Positions 14,574 through 15,000 of a DNA stretch of 15,000 nt are shown here, in pieces. The stretch comes from Dehalococcoidia bacterium UBA1332 (GTDB lineage: Bacteria; Chloroflexota; Dehalococcoidia; Lucifugimonadales; Lucifugimonadaceae), in assembly GCA_002306745.1 (NCBI GenBank), contig DBSW01000021.1, forward strand, positions 16,152-31,151, given 5' to 3'. Every line of letters begins with the position of its first letter. The first letter of the stretch is position 1. The position numbers and the translations under genes were made by a program. Below the pieces are notes generated by a model, which ran no database searches, had not been told where the DNA came from, and saw nothing but the letters and a program-made list of their open reading frames with translations.

Positions 14574-15000
14574 ATCTGAACCAGCTTCGAGAGGGCCTTG
14601 AGCAGGCCTTCTACAAAGAGAACCATCGCCTGGTGTTCTGGTATGACCCGGAGCAGTCATTTGTGGATGAGCTACCGTCCCTGTCTCTCGTGGACGTGCA
14701 GATCCTCAACATGGCCAATGAATCAGCATTGGGTACCAAGCTCAAATTGGAGTTGGAAGATAAGGCCGGTAAGTATCTCCTGTACTTCCCATTTGCCGAG
14801 CCAGATGTAGAAAGAGACTGGTTGCTCGACATCAAGTTGTACTCCAGATGCTTCTACGCCGATCGCTTCTCAATCATCTTCAATGAGCTTGGACTGCACC
14901 AGCAAAGCTTGAGAGAGCACCTCGCCAAGCGAGACAAATTCCTTGCCAGTAAAGCAAGGCTGACGGCTCTACAACGCTATGTTCAACCTGACTTTGATGA
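14570..15000 (+). CDS. pglZ: BREX phosphatase-family protein PglZ, 5' part only (143 codons)
   Basis: The ATG at 14570 overlaps the pglX stop (ATGA) and has CGGAGG (14557-14562) seven bases upstream. The frame stays open to the right edge with no stop, so the gene is truncated by the window and not broken. The N-terminus MNLNQLREGLEQAFYKENHR, then LVFWYDPEQSFVDELPSL, LKLELEDKAGKYLLYFPF and VERDWLLDIKLYSRCFYAD, matches the N-terminal region of BREX PglZ. PglZ is an alkaline-phosphatase-superfamily protein essential for BREX; its metal-binding catalytic domain lies beyond the window. Tight coupling to pglX is standard in type 1 systems, and brxL should follow it. Confidence 0.92.
   Translation, partial: MNLNQLREGLEQAFYKENHRLVFWYDPEQSFVDELPSLSLVDVQILNMANESALGTKLKLELEDKAGKYLLYFPFAEPDVERDWLLDIKLYSRCFYADRFSIIFNELGLHQQSLREHLAKRDKFLASKARLTALQRYVQPDFD

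Noticed and set aside
1..15000. CRISPR arrays, tRNA or rRNA genes, integrase, transposase or att-type direct repeats
   Set aside because: No regularly spaced repeats, clover-leaf-like sequence, recombinase motifs or flanking repeats were seen on reading the window.

Overview
The window looks like an accessory (island, ICE or plasmid-type) region of a gammaproteobacterium. The basis is mixed GC (about 50% in most genes, about 27-40% in one internal gene segment), strong GGAGG-type ribosome sites, ATGA/GTGA gene overlaps and protein families typical of that class. No tRNA, integrase, transposase or conjugation gene is visible, so the type of element cannot be settled from this sequence.

Region 1 (1-4069, + strand) is a run of about ten small genes, most of unknown function. 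They include several membrane or exported proteins: a 54-aa single-span protein, a 98-aa three-span protein, a two-span protein with a bacterial PH-like (bPH2/DUF304) domain, and two consecutive proteins with signal peptides, one carrying Sel1-like repeats. From about 627 onward the genes are packed tightly and often overlap, so they probably form one transcription unit. A perfect 10-bp hairpin (376-401) separates the first gene from the rest.

Region 2 (4138-4923, - strand) encodes a membrane-anchored DsbA/thioredoxin-fold protein with a CPYC active site. It converges on region 1 and diverges from region 3.

Region 3 (5033-15000, + strand) is a type 1 BREX phage-defence locus: a WYL-domain regulator (brxR), brxA, brxB, brxC, pglX and the first 143 codons of pglZ. 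The genes are tightly spaced and in the standard order. The remainder of pglZ and the expected brxL lie beyond the right edge. Upstream of brxR are two direct copies of TTTACAGTA, 16 bp apart, one of them inside a perfect 11-bp palindrome. They overlap a plausible promoter and are the best candidate for the BrxR operator.

How the genes work together: in known type 1 BREX systems PglX methylates a short non-palindromic DNA motif to mark self, and invading phage DNA lacking the mark is blocked. BrxA, BrxB, BrxC and PglZ are needed in different combinations, and BrxR controls expression. The most informative anomaly is inside pglX: the segment after the NPPY motif, where target recognition is expected, is strikingly AT-rich compared with both ends of the same gene and all its neighbours. 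This suggests replacement of the specificity region by recombination. The region 1 cassette has no recognised function and could be element housekeeping or an uncharacterised envelope-related module.
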